Below are positions 33,537 through 44,111 of a DNA stretch of 64,000 nt, piece after piece. How positions within the stretch are numbered: the first letter of the stretch is position 1; every line of letters begins with the position of its first letter. The translations under genes and the position numbers were made by a program. The stretch lies in assembly GCF_038502225.1 (NCBI RefSeq), contig NC_091368.1:20958985-21022984 (forward strand), in the 5' to 3' direction. The notes below the pieces were generated by a model. The model was not told the DNA's origin. It was given only the letters and a program-made list of their open reading frames with translations, and ran no database searches. Source of the DNA: Cherax quadricarinatus (lineage: Eukaryota; Arthropoda; Malacostraca; Decapoda; Parastacidae).

Positions 33537-34113
33537 AGACTCTGTATACCATCTACGTCAGGCCCATACTAGAGTATGCAGCACCAGTTTGGAATCCACA
33601 CCTAGTCAAGCACGTCAAGAAATTAGAGAAAGTGCAAAGATTTGCAACAAGACTAGTCCCAGAGCTACGGGGATTGTCCTACGAAGAAAGGTTGAGGGAA
33701 ATCGGCCTGACGACACTGGAGGACAGGAGAGTCAGGGGAGACATGATAACGACATATAAAATACTGCGCGGAATAGACAAGGTGGACAAAGACGGGATGT
33801 TCCAGAGAAGGGACACAGACAAAAGAGGTCACAATTGGAAGTTGAAGACTCAGATGAATCTAAGGGATGTTAGGAAGTATTTCTTCAGTCATAGAGTAGT
33901 CAGGCCATGGAATAGCCTAGAAAGGGATGTAGTGGAGGCAGGAACCATACATAGTTTTAAGGCGAGGTATGATAGAGCTCATGGGGCAGGGAGAGAGAGG
34001 ACCTAGTAGCAATCAGCGAAGAGGCGGGGCCAGGAGCTGTGACTCGACGCCTGCAACCACAAATAGGTGAGTACAAATAGGTGAGTACAAATAGGTGAGT
34101 ACACACACACACA
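33537..34113 (+). pseudogene. LINE A 3'-terminal fragment (triplication copy 2)
   Basis: Counterpart of 27807-28386, with the frame YVRPILEYAAPVWNPH to VVEAGTIHSFKARYD intact up to its stop. Three AAATAGGTGAGTAC repeats, then (AC)6. Confidence 0.88.
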
Positions 34114-35100
34114 AAAGTGCACTAAAGAGTGGAAAAAGTGAATATTAAAATGGTATAAAATACCTACAGGTATTTTATACCATTTTATACCATTCACTCT
34201 GTCAGACACTGCAACACAATGGTATATACGAACATTAAAATGGTATAAAATACCGACAGGTTGTTAGGTAAGACATATGTGCAACAGTTAGGTATCTTTA
34301 TTTCGAAACGTTTCGCCTACGCAGTAGGCTTCTTCAGTCAAGTACAGAAAAGTTGATGGAAGTAGAAGAGACTTGAAGACGATGTAATCAGTCCATCACC
34401 CTTGAAGTTTTGAGGTGGTCAGTCCCTCAATCTGGAGAAGAGTATTGTTCCATAGTCTGAAACAATATGGAGTTGAAGTGACAGGATGGAGCCTTATATA
34501 CCACCAGGGACTGACCACCTCAAAACTTCAAGGGTGATGGACCGATTACATCGTCTTCAAGTCTCTTCTACTTCCATCAACTTTTCTGTACTTGACTGAA
34601 GAAGCCTACTGCGTAGGCGAAACGTTTCAAAATAAAGATACCTAACTGTTGCACATGTGTCTTACCTAACAACCTGTCGGTATTTTATACCATTTTAATG
34701 TTCACTCTGTCAGACACTGCAACACAAGGGTATCTTGGTACAGACCTGCAATCAACTTGGACTACTTCTACTAGTGAGAATGGCTGGATTTGAGAGGGAC
34801 CTGACCTCCCAACGACTTCATTCTTACCTCTACTAGTGACCTACATCTCACCTCCTGGCGCTATATAAGGCTCCATCCTGTCACTTCAACTCCATATTGT
34901 TTCATACTATGGAACAATACTCTTCTCCAGACTGAGGGACTGACCACCTCAAAACTTCAAGGGTGATGGACTGATTACATCGTCTTCAAGTCTCTTCTAC
35001 TTCCATCAACTTTTCTGAACTCGACTGAAGAAGCCTACTGTGTAGGCGAAACGTTTCGAAATAAAGATACCTAACTGTTGCATATGTGTCTTACCTAACA
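34114..35100. mobile_element. Element D cluster (triplication copy 2)
   Basis: Spacer with paired palindromes, a fold-back copy (about 34227-34702) and a longer single-orientation copy (to 35100), colinear with 28387-29352. Here the fold-back left arm keeps its GGTATAAAATACC hairpin. Hammerhead-like cores lie at 34305-34337 (minus), 34596-34628 and 35025-35057 (plus). Confidence 0.85.
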
Positions 35101-37171
35101 ATGGAATAAGTGCAGAAGACAAAGGACACAGGAAAATAAAGAGAATAGGCGAAGAGCCAGAAACGAGTATGCACATATAAGGAGGGAGGCCCAGCCCCAG
35201 TACGAAAATGACATAGCATCGAAAGTCAAGTCTGACCCGAAGTTGTTGTATAGTCACATCAGGAGAAAGAGAACAGTCAAGCATCAGGTAACCTGGCGAA
35301 GAAAGAAGGTGGGGAACTCAGAAGAAATGACCAAGAAGTATGTGAGGAACTCAACATGAGATTTAAGGAGGTATTTACAGTGGAGACGGAAAGGACTTAG
35401 GGAAGTCAGAATAGAGGGTACACCAGCAAGGGATACCAACAAGTGTTGGATGAAATACACACAACCGAGGAGGACGTGAAGAAGCTGCTAAGAAACCTTG
35501 ATACCTCAGAGGCGGTGGGACCGGACATCTCTCTGTGGATCCTTAGAGAGGGAGCAGAGACACTGTGTGTGCCACTAACAACAATTTTCGACACATCCAT
35601 CGAAACTGCACAACTACCTGAGGTATGGAAGACAACAAATGTAGTCCCTATTTTTAGAAAAGGACAGAGACACGAGGCCCTAAACTATAGACCAGTGTCA
35701 CTGACGTGAATAGTATGCAAAGTCATGGAGAAGATTATCAGGAGGAGAATGGTCGAGCAACTAGAACGGAACACGCTTATAAACAACTACCAACACGGAT
35801 TCACGGAAGGTAAATCCTGTGTCACAAACCTACTGGAGTTTTATAACAAGGTAACGGAAGTGCAACTCTTGGGTATCTTTATTGAGGAAACGTTGAAGCC
35901 ACTGTGTGGCGAAACGTTTCCTCAATAAAGATACCCAAGAGTTGCACATGTGTCTAATTTATCAACATGTCGGTTCTCTGAACCATTCATCTACAAAGGT
36001 AACGGAAGTAAGACGAGAGAGAGGGGTGGGTAGAGTGTATTTTCTTGGACTGCAAGAAGGCCTTCGACAGAGTTCCTCACGAGAGATTGGTGCAAAAGCT
36101 AGAGGATCAGGCACATATAACAGGAAGGGTAATGCAATGGATCAGAGAATACCTGACAGGGAGGCAACAACGAGCCATGGTACGTGACGAGGTGTCAGAG
36201 TGGGCGCCTGTGACAAGCGGGGTTCCACAGGGGTCAGTCCTAGGACCTGTGCTGTTTTTCGTATATGTGAATGACATAACGGAAGGGATAGACTCAGCAG
36301 TGTCCTTGTTTGCAGATGATGTGAAGTTAATGAGAATCAAATCGGTCGTGGATCAGGCAGGACTACAAAGAGACCTGAACAGGCTACAAGCCTGGTCCAG
36401 CAACTGGCTCCTTGAATTTAACCCCGCCAAATGCAAAGTCATGAAGATTGAGGAAGGGCAAAGAAGACCGCAGACACAGTATAGTCTAGATGGCCAAAGA
36501 CTGCAAACCTCACTCAAAGAAAAAGATATGGGGATGAGTATAACACCGAGCATATCTCCTGAGACGCACATCAGTCAGATAAGTGCTGCAGCGTACGGGC
36601 GTCTGGCAAACCTAAGGATAGCGTTCTGATACCTCAGAAGGAATCGTTCAAGACTCTGCACACCATTTACGTCAGGCCCATACTGGAATATGCACCACAC
36701 CTGGCCAAGCACGTCAAGAAATTAGAGAAAGTGCAAAGGTTTGCAACAAGACTAGTCCCACAGCTAAGGGGATTGTCCTACGAAGAAAGGTTAAGGGAAA
36801 TCGGCCTGACGAAACTGGAGGACAGGAGGGTCAGGGGAGACATGATAACGACATATAAAATTCTGTGCGGAATAGACAAGATAGACAAAGACAGGATGTT
36901 CCAGAGATGGGACACAGAAACAAGAGGTCACAATTGGAAGTTGAAGAATCAGATGAATCAAAGGGATGTTAGGAAGTGTTTCTTCAGTCACAGAGTTGTC
37001 AGGCAGTGGAATAGCCTAGAAAGTGACCTAGTGGAGGCGGGAACCATACACAGTTTTAAGAGGAGGTTTGATAAATCTCATAGAGCGGGGAGAGAGAGGA
37101 CCTAGTAGCAATTAGTGAAGAGGCTGGGCCAGGAGCTATGACTGGACCCCTGCAACCACAAATAGGTGAGT
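35101..37171 (+). pseudogene. LINE A reverse transcriptase pseudogene (triplication copy 2), with inserted element
   Basis: Counterpart of 29353-31288 with the same early frameshifts. The frame at 36045-36629 (194 codons) is longer than in copies 1 and 3 because CAA replaces their TAA in EEGQRRPQ. It encodes FLDCKKAFD, GVPQGSVLGPVLF and FADDVKLMR. A 134-bp element interrupts it at 35862-35995 with a 14-bp TSD. WNPH before HLAKHVKK is deleted around 36700. Confidence 0.88.
35862..35995 (+). mobile_element. 134-bp element H derivative with 14-bp TSD, present only in copy 2
   Basis: Flanked by AAGGTAACGGAAGT at 35848-35861 and 35996-36009. It consists of a short inverted left arm (GCAACTCTTGGGTATC to GGAAACGTT) joined directly to GAAGCCACTGTGTGGCGAAA, then CGTTTCCTCAATAAAGATAC, TTGCACATGTGTCT, CAACATGTC, the hairpin GGTTC-TCT-GAACC and ATTCATCTACA. 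The CTGAT of the hammerhead core is missing at the arm junction, so this copy should not cleave by itself. It is absent at the matching sites in copies 1 and 3. Confidence 0.95.
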
Positions 37172-37198
37172 ACAAACACACACATACACACACACACG
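37172..37198. repeat. Short (AC)n tract (triplication copy 2)
   Basis: As at 31289-31311, one AC unit longer. Confidence 0.9.
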
Positions 37199-37791
37199 TG
37201 GTAATGCTTTATTTACAGCTAGCAAAGTCAGGGTATTTCTCCAGAATGGTCTGTAATATACCACTGTGGATAAAATACTTTGCCATTTCTTGAACATTTC
37301 TGAGTGAGTTGTTTCTAAATTCATTAATCTGATCACACTCCAGTACATAATGACGCAGGGTGTGACAATAGTCCATCTGGCAAAGTTTACATTTCGTTTG
37401 GTCTACATCTGGTGAGTGGTGATTTAACCTGCCATAGATACTTGTAACCCAGCCGGAGCCGGGCGGTAGTGACAGCCGGAGCCAGGCGGTAGTGACAGCC
37501 GGAGCCGGGCGGTAGTGACATCCGAGAGTCTGCTTATCTTGTTGGATGCACCATAGACATCTGGCTCCTCCTGCATGATGGAATGATGATAGATGGACTG
37601 ACTGGTGTTAATCTCCCTGAGTCTTAAGTCAATAAAATTCAGTTGAAGATCTTTTCGTATTATTGCTCTCAAACTACTACATGACAAGCCAAGATTGTAA
37701 ACTACTCCCTCTATGCAAGCATACAGCTTAGCCAATTTATCAGTTCTATCATGCATCTGAAGACCAATGTGAGATGGAATCCACAACATGT
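37199..37791 (-). pseudogene. LINE C tail (triplication copy 2), frameshifted
   Basis: Same RNase H end and zinc-knuckle region as 31312-31854, but interrupted: a 23-bp unit (core CAGCCGGAGCCGGGCGGTAG) occurs three times near 37449-37518, and small insertions (GAG near 37413, CTC near 37567) alter the frame. The 5' frame reads MLWIPSHIGLQMHDRTDKLA for 121 codons before diverging. Confidence 0.8.
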
Positions 37792-38113
37792 GTCAGTCCT
37801 AGGACCAGTGCTATTTTTGGTAAATGTGAATGACATGACAGAAGGGATAGACTCATCTGTTTGCAAATGATGTGAAGTTAATGAGGAGAATTAAATAGGA
37901 TGAGGTTCAGGCAGTACTACAAAGAGACGTGAACAGGCTGGAAGCTTGGTCCAGCAACTGGCAAAGTCATGAAGATCGGTGAAAGGCAAAGAAGACCGCA
38001 GACAGAGCATAGGCTAGGTGGACAAAGACTGCAAACCTCACTCAAAGACAAGGATCCTGGAGTGAGTATAATACCGAGCACATCTCATGAGGTGCACATC
38101 AACCAGATAACTG
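37792..38113 (+). pseudogene. LINE A reverse transcriptase fragment (triplication copy 2)
   Basis: Counterpart of 31855-32177, with the same deletions, ending in the TSD CAACCAGATAACTG (38100-38113). Confidence 0.8.
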
Positions 38114-38671
38114 AACATTAAAATGGTATAAAATACCGACAGGTTGTTAGGTAAGACACATATGCAACAGTTAGGTATCTTTATTGTGAAACGTTTCGCC
38201 TACACAGTAGGCTTCTTCAGTCAAGTACAGAAAAGTTGATAGAAGCAGAAGATACTTGAAGACGATGTAATCAGTCCATCACCCTTAAAGTTTTGAGGTG
38301 GTCAGTCCCTCAGTCTGGAGAAGAGCATTGTTCCATAGTATGAAACAATATGGAGAAGTGACAGGATGGAGCTTTTTTTATAGCGCCAAGAGGTGAGACG
38401 TAGGCCACTAGGAGAGGTAAGAACTCAGATGTTGAGAAGTCAGCTCCATCCTGTCACTTCTTCTCCATATTGTTTCATACTATGGAACAATGCTCTTCTC
38501 CAGACTGAGGGACTGACCACCTCAAAACTTTAAGGGTGATGGACTGATTACATCGTCTTCAAGTATCTTCTCCTTCTATCAACTTTTCTGTACTTGACTG
38601 AAGAAGCCTACTGTGTAGGCGAAACGTTTCACAATAAAGATACCTAACTGTTGCATATGTGTCTTACCTAA
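38114..38671. mobile_element. Element D fold-back insertion with 14-bp TSD (triplication copy 2)
   Basis: Same insertion as 32178-32738, 3 bp shorter (one GAA unit fewer near 38355). The TSD recurs at 38672-38685. Hammerhead-like cores at 38188-38220 (minus) and 38598-38630 (plus). Confidence 0.93.
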
Positions 38672-38685
38672 CAACCAGATAACTG

Positions 38686-39201
38686 CAGCACACATGGGCT
38701 CGTATGGCCGGCGTAGCAGGGCGTGTGGCGGGCTAGCAACGGGATTTTCAAGGATAACTCATGATCAAAGAGGCTGACCAGATCAAGACTGATTTCAAAA
38801 CAGTTCTTATGACATATCCCAGAAGGGCGCTCTTATATGGTCCTCTCAGTATTTTATATTTTTCCTCTAATCTGTTTTAGACTGTATTACGCTCATAATT
38901 CACGAATGCCTCGTCGAATCGGCTTCAAATTGTCAACTCTTCAGTGCGGTCACCAAGAATATGGAACACTTGGCATGTGTTCGCGCCCTATGAGCAAAGT
39001 TGCAACACTCATTACCAGCATCCTGGAACATCTTTGGCTTCCAAACTCCTCAGTAGCGGAGTTTCAAACGTTCACATGAGATACCAAAAATTTAAGAGTG
39101 AAATTCAAATTTGCAAGTCCAAATTTTGTGTAAAATAGTGATTCCCCCATTGAATCACTTATCAATTTATCTCTTCAGAACCACTTCACTAATTTACCTC
39201 T
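38686..39201. other. Unassigned segment (triplication copy 2)
   Basis: Counterpart of 32753-33268; nothing further can be assigned. Confidence 0.4.
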
Positions 39202-39401
39202 TGTGATGAATGGTTTGAAAAACCGACAAGTTGAAGATTGAGACACTTATGCAGCATATGGGAATCTTTATTCAGGAAACGTTTCGCCACACAGTGGCTT
39301 CATCAGTCCAATACAAAGAGGAAGGCGTAAGGAGAGGAGGAGAATGAGGTAATCAGTCCCTCAGCCTGGAGTCGATGTGTTCAGTCCATCATTCTACAAG
39401 A
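39202..39401 (-). mobile_element. Hammerhead-like element H, minus strand (triplication copy 2)
   Basis: Essentially identical to 33269-33468, with the intact core at 39276-39306 and the terminal hairpin GGTTT-TTC-AAACC. It ends at the second triplication junction. Confidence 0.85.
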
Positions 39402-40060
39402 TGTTATAGTGTTTGCTTACGTGTCTTTCTAAACCAACTTGTCGGTATTTATTACCAAGGTTTATACCAAGACTCTGTATACCATCTACGTCAGGCCCAT
39501 ACTAGAGTATGCAGCACCAGTTTGGAATCCACACCTAGTCAAGCACGTCAAGAAATTAGAGAAAGTGCAAAGGTTTGCAACAAGACTAGTCCCAGAGCTA
39601 CGGGGATTGTCCTACGAAGAAAGGTTGAGGGAAATCGGCCTGACGACACTGGAGGACAGGAGGGTCAGGGGAGACATGATAACGACATATAAAATACTGC
39701 GCGGAATAGACAAGGTGGACAAAGACGGGATGTTCCAGAGAAGGGACACAGACAAAAGAGGTCACAATTGGAAGTTGAAGACTCAGATGAATCTAAGGGA
39801 TGTTAGGAAGTATTTCTTTAGTCATAGAGTAGTCAGGCCATGGAATAGCCTAGAAAGGGATGTAGTGGAGGCAGGAACCATACATAGTTTTAAGGCGAGG
39901 TATGATAGAGCTCATGGGGCAGGGAGAGAGAGGACCTAGTAGCAATCAGCGAAGAGGCGGGGCCAGGAGCTGTGACTCGACGCCTGCAACCACAAATAGG
40001 TGAGTACAAATAGGTGAGTACAAATAGGTGAGTACAAATAGGTGAGTACACACACACACA
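39402..40060 (+). pseudogene. PLE tail plus LINE A 3'-terminal fragment (triplication copy 3)
   Basis: Counterpart of 33469-34113. The LINE tail has four AAATAGGTGAGTAC repeats here against three in copies 1 and 2, showing that the 14-bp unit changes number. Confidence 0.88.
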
Positions 40061-40617
40061 AAAGTGCACTAAAGAGTGGAAAAAGTGAATATTAAAATGG
40101 TATAAAATACCTACAGGTATTTTATACCATTTTATACCATTCACTCTGTCAGACACTGCAACACAATAGTATATACGAACATTAAAATGGTATAAAATAC
40201 CGACAGGTTGTTAGGTAAGACACATGTGCAACAGTTAGGTATCTTTATTTCGAAACGTTTCGCCTACGCAGTAGGCTTCTTCAGTCAAGTACAGCAAAGT
40301 TGATGGAAGTAGAAGATACTTGAAGACGATGTAATCAGTCCATCACCCTTGAAGTTTTGAGGTGGTCAGTCCCTCAGTCTGGAGAAGAGTATTGTTCCAT
40401 AGTCTGAAACAATATGGAGTTGAAGTGACAGGATGGAGCCTTATATACCACCAGGGACTGACCACCTCCAAACTTCAAGGGTGATGGACCGATTACATCG
40501 TCTTCAAGTCTCTTCTACTTCCATCAACTTTTCTGAACTCGACTGAAGAAGCCTACTGTGTAGGCGAAACGTTTCGAAATAAAGATACCTAACTGTTGCA
40601 CATGTGTCTTACCTAAC
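40061..40617. mobile_element. Element D fold-back (triplication copy 3)
   Basis: Only one fold-back copy is present. Its right arm carries the TTCTGAACTCGACTGAAGAA version that in copies 1 and 2 belongs to the second, longer element, and it joins LINE A directly. This is what homologous recombination between the two right arms would produce. Cores at 40252-40284 (minus) and 40543-40575 (plus). Confidence 0.85.
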
Positions 40618-42555
40618 AATGGAATAAGTGCAGAAGACATAGGACACAGGAAAATAAAGAGAATAGGCAAAGAGCCAGAAACGAGTATGCACATATAAGG
40701 AGGGAGGCCCAGCCCCAGTACGAAAATGACATAGCATCGAAAGTCAAGTCTGACCCGAAGTTGTTGTATAGTCACATCAGGAGAAAGAGAACAGTCAAGC
40801 ATCAGGTAACCTGGCGAAGAAAGAAGGTGGGGAACTCAGAAGAAATGACCAAGAAGTATGTGAGGAACTCAACATGAGATTTAAGGAGGTATTTACAGTG
40901 GAGACGGAAAGGACTTAGGGAAGTCAGAATAGAGGGTACACCAGCAAGGGATACCAACAAGTGTTGGATGAAATACACACAACCGAGGAGGACGTGAAGA
41001 AGCTGCTAAGAAACCTTGATACCTCAGAGGCGGTGGGACCGGACATCTCTCTGTGGATCCTTAGAGAGGGAGCAGAGACACTGTGTGTGCCACTAACAAC
41101 AATTTTCGACACATCCATCGAAACTGCGCAACTACCTGAGGTATGGAAGACAGCAAATGTAGTCCCTATTTTTAGAAAAGGACACGGACACGAGGCCCTA
41201 AACTATAGACCAGTGTCACTGACGTGAATAGTATGCAAAGTCATGGAGAAGATTATCAGGAGGAGAATGGTCGAGCAACTAGAACGGAACACGCTTATAA
41301 GCAACTACCAACACGGATTCACAGAAGGTAACTCCTGTGTCACAAACCTACTGGAGTTTTATAACAAGGTAACGGAAGTAAGACGAGAGAGAGGGGTGGG
41401 TAGAGTGTATTTTCTTGGACTGCAAGAAGGCCTTCGACAGAGTTCCTCACGAGAGATTGGTGCAAAAGCTAGAGGATCAGGCACATATAACAGGAAGGGT
41501 AATGCAATGGATCAGAGAATACCTGACAGGGAGGCAACAACGAGCCATGGTACGTGACGAGGTGTCAGAGTGGGCGCCTGTGACAAGCGGGGTTCCACAG
41601 GGGTCAGTCCTAGGACCTGTGCTGTTTTTCGTATATGTGAATGACATAACGGAAGGGATAGACTCAGAAGTGTCCTTGTTTGCAGATGATGTGAAGTTAA
41701 TGAGAATCAAATCGGTCGTGGATCAGGCAGGACTACAAAGAGACCTGAACAGGCTACAAGCCTGGTCCAGCAACTGGCTCCTTGAATTTAACCCCGCCAA
41801 ATGCAAAGTCATGAAGATTGAGGAAGGGTAAAGAAGACCACAGACACAGTATAGTCTAGATGGTCAAAGACTGCAAACCTCACTCAAAGAAAAAGATATG
41901 GGGATGAGTATAACACCGAGCATATCTCCTGAGACGCACATCAGTCAGATAAGTGCTGCAGCGTACGGGCGTCTGGCAAACCTAAGGATAGCGTTCTGAT
42001 ACCTCAGTAGGAATCGTTCAAGACTCTGTACACCATTTACGTCAGGCCCATAATGGAATATGCACCACTTTGGAATCCACACCTGGCCAAGCACGTCAAG
42101 AAATTAGAGAAAGTGCAAAGGTTTGCAACAAGACTAGTCCCACAGCTAAGGGGATTGTCCTACGAAGAAAGGTTAAGGGAAATCGGCCTGACGAAACTGG
42201 AGGACAGGAGGGTCAGGGGAGACATGATAACGACATATAAAATTCTGTGCGGAATAGACAAGATAGACAAAGACAGGATGTTCCAGAGATGGGACACAGA
42301 AACAAGAGGTCACAATTGGAAGTTGAAGAATCAGATGAATCAAAGGGATGTTAGGAAGTATTTCTTCAGTCACAGAGTTGTCAGGCAGTGGAATAGCCTA
42401 GAAAGTGACCTAGTGGAGGCGGGAACCATACACAGTTTTAAGAGTAGGTTTGATAAATCTCATAGAGCGGGGAGAGAGAGGACCTAGTAGCAATTAGTGA
42501 AGAGGCTGGGCCAAGAGCTATGACTGGACCCCTGCAACCACAAATAGGTGAGTAC
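40618..42555 (+). pseudogene. LINE A reverse transcriptase pseudogene (triplication copy 3)
   Basis: Counterpart of 29353-31288, without the 134-bp insertion. It shares with copy 1 the TAA in EEG-stop-RRPQ (about 41828) and other substitutions. The tail frame 42053-42487 (144 codons) covers MEYAPLWNPHLAKHVKK to HSFKSRFDKSHR. Confidence 0.88.
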
Positions 42556-42580
42556 AAACACACACATACACACACACGTG
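42556..42580. repeat. Short (AC)n tract (triplication copy 3)
   Basis: As at 31289-31311, between convergent LINE A and LINE C tails. Confidence 0.9.
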
Positions 42581-43147
42581 GTAATGCTTTATTTACAGCT
42601 AGCAAAGTCAGGGTATTTCTCCAGAATGGTCTGTAATATACCACTGTGGATAAAATACTTTGCCATTTCTTGAACATTTCTGAGTGAGTTGTTTCTAAAT
42701 TCATTAATCTGATCACACTCCAGTACATAATGACGCAGGGTGTGACAATAGTCCATCTGGCAAAGTTTACATTTCGTTTGGTCTACATCTGGTGGTGGTG
42801 ATTTAACCTGCCATAGATACTTGTAACCCAGCCGGAGCCGGGCGGTAGTGACAGCCGGAGCCGGGCGGTAGTGACATCCGAGAGTCTGCTTATCTTGTTG
42901 GATGCACCATAGACATCTGGCTCCTCCTGCATGATGGAATGATGATAGATGGACTGACTGGTGTTAATCTCCCTGAGTCTTAAGTCAATAAAATTCAGTT
43001 GAAGATCTTTTCGTATTATTGCTCTCAAACTACTACCTGACAAGCCAAGATTGTAAACTACTCCCTCTATGCAAGCATACAGCTTAGCCAATTTATCAGT
43101 TCTATCATGCATCTGAAGACCAATGTGAGATGGAATCCACAACATGT
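42581..43147 (-). pseudogene. LINE C tail (triplication copy 3)
   Basis: RNase H end and zinc-knuckle region as in copy 1, with the 23-bp unit present twice (near 42832-42877), shifting the frame after LSDVTTARLRL. Confidence 0.8.
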
Positions 43148-43465
43148 GTCAGTCCTAGGACCAGTGCTATTTTTGGTAAATGTGAATGACATGACAGAAG
43201 GGATAGACTCATCTGTTTGCAAATGATGTGAAGTTAATGAGGAGAATTAAATAGGATGAGGTTCAGGCAGTACTACAAAGAGACGTGAACAGGCTGGAAG
43301 CTTGGTCCAGCAACTGGCAAAGTCATGAAGATCGGTGAAAGGCAAAGAAGACCGCAGACAGAGCATAGGCTAGGTGGACAAAGACTGCAAACCTCACTCA
43401 AAGACAAGGATCCTGGAGTGAGTATAATACCGAGCACATCTCCTGAGGTGCACATCAACCAGAAA
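43148..43465 (+). pseudogene. LINE A reverse transcriptase fragment (triplication copy 3), empty site
   Basis: Counterpart of 31855-32177, continuing without interruption through CATCAACCAGAAAAGTGCAG. This is the unoccupied version of the site that carries the 558-561 bp insertion in copies 1 and 2. Confidence 0.85.
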
Positions 43466-43954
43466 AGTGCAGCACACATGGGCTCGTGTGGCCGGCGTAG
43501 CAGGGCGTGTGGCGGGCTAGCTACGGGATTTTCAAGGATAACTCATGATCAAAGAGGCTGACCAGATCAAGACTGATCTCAAAACAGTTCTTATGACATA
43601 TCCCAGAAGGGCGCTCTTATATGGTCCTCTCAGTATTTTATATTTTTCCTCTAATCTGTTTTAGACTGTATTACGCTCATAATTCACGAATGCCTCGTCG
43701 AATCGGCTTCAAATTGTCAACTCTTCAGTGCGGTCACCAAGAATATGGAACACTTGGCATGTGTTCGCGCCCTATGAGCAAAGTTGCAACACTCATTACC
43801 AGCATCCTGGAACATCTTTGGCTTCCAAACTACTCAGTAGCGGAGTTTCAAACGTTCACATGAGATATCAAAAATTTAAGAGTGAAATTCAAATTTGCAA
43901 GTCCAAATTTTGTGTAAAATAGTGATTCCCCCATTGAATCACTTATCAATTTTT
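43466..43954. other. Unassigned segment (triplication copy 3)
   Basis: Counterpart of 32753-33268, ending in the 27-bp minisatellite rather than in element H. Confidence 0.4.
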
Positions 43955-44111
43955 CTCTTCAGAACCACTTCACTAATTTACCTCTTCAGAACCACTTCAC
44001 TAATTTATCTCTTCAGAACCACTTCACTAATTTATCTCTTCAGAACCACTTCACTAATTTATCTCTTCAGAACCACTTCACTAATTTACCTCTTCAGAAC
44101 CACTTCACTAA
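43955..44111. repeat. 27-bp minisatellite, about 6 copies
   Basis: Unit contains CTCTTCAGAACCACTTCACT and AATTTAT/C. Copies 1 and 2 of the triplication carry little more than one unit at the same place (33236-33268), so expansion happened only here or was lost there. The translated 9-residue repeat is a by-product. Confidence 0.95.

Larger units (their letters stand above)
33469..39401. repeat. Segmental triplication, copy 2
   Basis: Colinear with copy 1. It differs by a 134-bp element inserted at 35862, a 23-bp repeat present three times in the LINE C piece, and loss of a stop codon that copies 1 and 3 share (near 36460). The left junction joins the end of a hammerhead-like element directly to the middle of the PLE tail. 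Confidence 0.95.
39402..43954. repeat. Segmental triplication, copy 3 (shorter)
   Basis: Colinear with copies 1 and 2 but lacking about 400 bp of the palindromic cluster, the insertion found at 32178 and 38114 (an empty site is seen at about 43450-43470), and the terminal minus-strand hammerhead-like element. Beyond its end the sequence continues into a 27-bp minisatellite and apparently unduplicated DNA, so this copy probably preserves the original right flank. Confidence 0.93.

Noticed and set aside
35862..35995. Active hammerhead in the 134-bp insertion
   Set aside because: CTGAT of the core is missing at the arm junction; only the stem II hairpin and GAAA remain.
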